A program made the position numbers and the translations under genes. The notes below the pieces were generated by a model. That model was not told where the DNA came from, searched no databases, and saw nothing but the letters and a program-made list of their open reading frames with translations. A stretch of 25,776 nucleotides of DNA from an uncultured Oceanospirillales bacterium (GTDB taxonomy: Bacteria > Pseudomonadota > Gammaproteobacteria > Pseudomonadales > Litorivicinaceae). Within the stretch, counting starts at the first letter, position 1. Each line of letters opens with the position of its first letter. The stretch is taken from positions 1 to 25,776 of the forward strand of contig CAJXTO010000006.1 in NCBI GenBank assembly GCA_913061245.1, in the 5' to 3' direction. Shown here piece after piece: positions 25,201 through 25,776 of the stretch.

Positions 25201-25719
25201 ATCTACGGCATGGTATCCGGCGGCTTCGAGCCGTCTGCGCTCGGTATGCAAATCAAATTGGTCACCGGTTTTTAAAATGAATCGTTGGCCATCGAGGTGC
25301 TCTCGAGGTGGTAGTCGGTGCGCCAATGTTTGGATAGGCAATATCAGAAGACCTCGGTGCAAATCACCAAGTTTGCTTAACGCTTTCAATCGCTCAGATG
25401 TGATGTCTTCATGCGGCGAGAAACTGTCATAGGGCAGTGTTTCCCAGTCCGGTAAATGCACAATGGGCAGATCCGCGGATCCGTCAGCCTCACCTTCAGC
25501 ATCCAAGTGATGGTCTTGCCCCAAATAGAAATGGAGAGCATTTGCTAACTGTTGAGCATCTTGTGATTTTTCAACCAATACCAATACGAGCGAACTTGAG
25601 CGCGTTGCGATCTCAGCAATCGCAAGCGGTATCGCACTTTTAGGCAGATTTGAAAGCGTTTGAAGCGAACTTCCCGCTTTTGGCAATTGGTCAATCAGTG
25701 GTGGTTGAATTGTCAGCAT
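22240..25719 (-). CDS. mfd: Transcription-repair coupling factor Mfd
   Basis: DNA translocase that removes RNA polymerase stalled at lesions and recruits UvrA. The chain is 1159 residues from the ATG chosen (E. coli 1148). An N-terminal UvrB-like region (about 1-350) contains PIVHLPDWETLPYD and RFILKTGDQFD. The RNA-polymerase-interacting domain near 480-550 has GDPIVHIDHGVGHYKGLE. The RecG-like helicase carries Walker A CGDVGFGKTEVAMRAAF (about 635-650), the DEEH box (near 738) and TATPIPRTL. QLRGRVGR is motif VI. The C-terminal TRCF domain follows (VPLRLELYKRIS). The frame continues to a TTG at 25761, but ATG at 25719 starts the usual MLTIQPP. csiV follows by a 4-base overlap. Confidence 0.97.
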   Translation of the reverse strand: MLTIQPPLIDQLPKAGSSLQTLSNLPKSAIPLAIAEIATRSSSLVLVLVEKSQDAQQLANALHFYLGQDHHLDAEGEADGSADLPIVHLPDWETLPYDSFSPHEDITSERLKALSKLGDLHRGLLILPIQTLAHRLPPREHLDGQRFILKTGDQFDLHTERRRLEAAGYHAVDTVREHGEFAVRGAILDVFPMGSDQPLRVELFDTEIDSLRAFDPDTQRTITKVESVTLLPAREIPLTETGIATFRQNWHETFDGNPRDCSIYQDVSSGLAPPGIEYYAPLFFNQMATLFNYLPNDTQTIRVGALHQALEQFWNDVTTRFESLRHDRRKPILSPEKLFVRTEELFADLKPFGSLEIKEPDATHPRIQPLPDVTFDAKSDQPASKIKALIESGKAVCFVAESAGRREALLELLAKHGVRPEPIERFSEFKPAEHKAVITLGLLDQGIVVDQFAIVPESQLFGRRVPQRRRRKQHEIATDLIVRDLSEIEVGDPIVHIDHGVGHYKGLETIDLGDDINEFVTVEYQGGAKLYIPVTNLGVLSRYAGGDPDSVSAHKLGTDRWSKAKQKAAEEIRDKAAELLDIYARRAAKEGYAHQIDESQYDRFADGFPFELTPDQETSIDAVLTDLKAPRPMDRLVCGDVGFGKTEVAMRAAFASVSSGKQVCVLVPTTLLAQQHFESFRDRFADWPVTVEVLSRFKSAKETKLVIDRANNGQVDIVVGTHKLLSSDLKLPKLGLLIIDEEHRFGVAQKERLKKYRSDVDVLTLTATPIPRTLNLSMAGIRDLSVIATPPARRLSVKTFIKQKDDALVKEAILRELLRGGQVYYLHNEVKSIERSADDVRQLVPEARVIVAHGQMRERELEDVMTDFYHKKYNVLVCSTIIETGIDIPSANTILIERADQFGLAQLHQLRGRVGRSHHQAYAYLLTPDPRSITADAVKRLEAIEAASDLGAGFQLATHDLEIRGAGELLGEDQSGNMQTIGFSLYMEMLDEAVTAIREGRTPDFDQTESAHAEVDLKIPALIPNDYLNDVPLRLELYKRISSASSDELLSEIEIEMIDRFGLLPPQVKNLFQQAKVRLLAESLGIKQITLGPQSGRIEFREKTKVDPMVLISLVQSKSHEYKLDGATALKIVRETVGAEARLEFIHEVLDALKRPATP

Positions 25720-25776
25720 GTGATGTCGTGGCTTTGTCTGAGACGAGAGTATAGGCGACAATCAATGGTTTCGCTT

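Noticed and set aside
25720..25761. Mfd start at a TTG 14 codons upstream
   Set aside because: The family normally begins near the MLTIQPP-type N-terminus; a TATACT box within this stretch may instead belong to the promoter.

Overview
The window reads as the chromosome of a free-living gammaproteobacterium with a compact genome of roughly 50% GC (estimated by eye). The evidence is the set of families and their order. DUF2069, DUF3108, DUF2066, Hda and CsiV are characteristic of Gammaproteobacteria, and the neighbour pairs purM-purN-DUF3108, DUF2066-hda and csiV-mfd are typical of that class. A 20-base SOS box of the Escherichia coli form lies in front of recA. Genus cannot be fixed from sequence alone. 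I see no tRNA, rRNA, insertion sequence, prophage or CRISPR array. Genes are packed tightly, most operon partners overlap by 1-16 bases, and no gap between genes exceeds about 160 bases.

Layout from left to right. (1) 1-3406: a LysE/ArgO-type exporter on + converges on a - strand operon proS-wrbA-DUF2069. (2) 3472-4602: pabB for folate synthesis. (3) 4599-8032: a self-contained + operon with its own candidate promoter and a strong terminator. It encodes a duplicated DUF1538 membrane protein, two divergent P-II-like proteins and a helical coiled-coil protein. This is the least explained unit here and the best candidate for a little-described system. (4) 8015-11516: - strand genes for a FemAB/GNAT-like protein, a DUF3108 envelope protein, and purN and purM. 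(5) 11593-14442: + strand DUF2066, hda and recA, with a LexA box between hda and recA. (6) 14467-19032: a TauE/SafE-type permease, then glcD-glcE-glcF (glycolate oxidase) in translationally coupled order. (7) 19022-20014: an MDR quinone-reductase-like enzyme on -. (8) 20061-21681: an L,D-transpeptidase-fold protein with no signal peptide, coupled to an MscS-type channel. (9) 21584-25719: mfd and csiV on -, where csiV overlaps the channel gene antisense by 98 bases.

Most genes are housekeeping: translation (ProRS), purine and folate synthesis, replication control (Hda), recombination and repair (RecA, Mfd), and envelope upkeep (CsiV, MscS, the L,D-transpeptidase fold). Accessory metabolism is the glycolate module. 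The DUF1538/P-II operon looks like a membrane protein controlled by paired P-II-fold effector sensors, probably with the coiled-coil protein as a further partner. The ligand and transported species, if any, cannot be read from the sequence.
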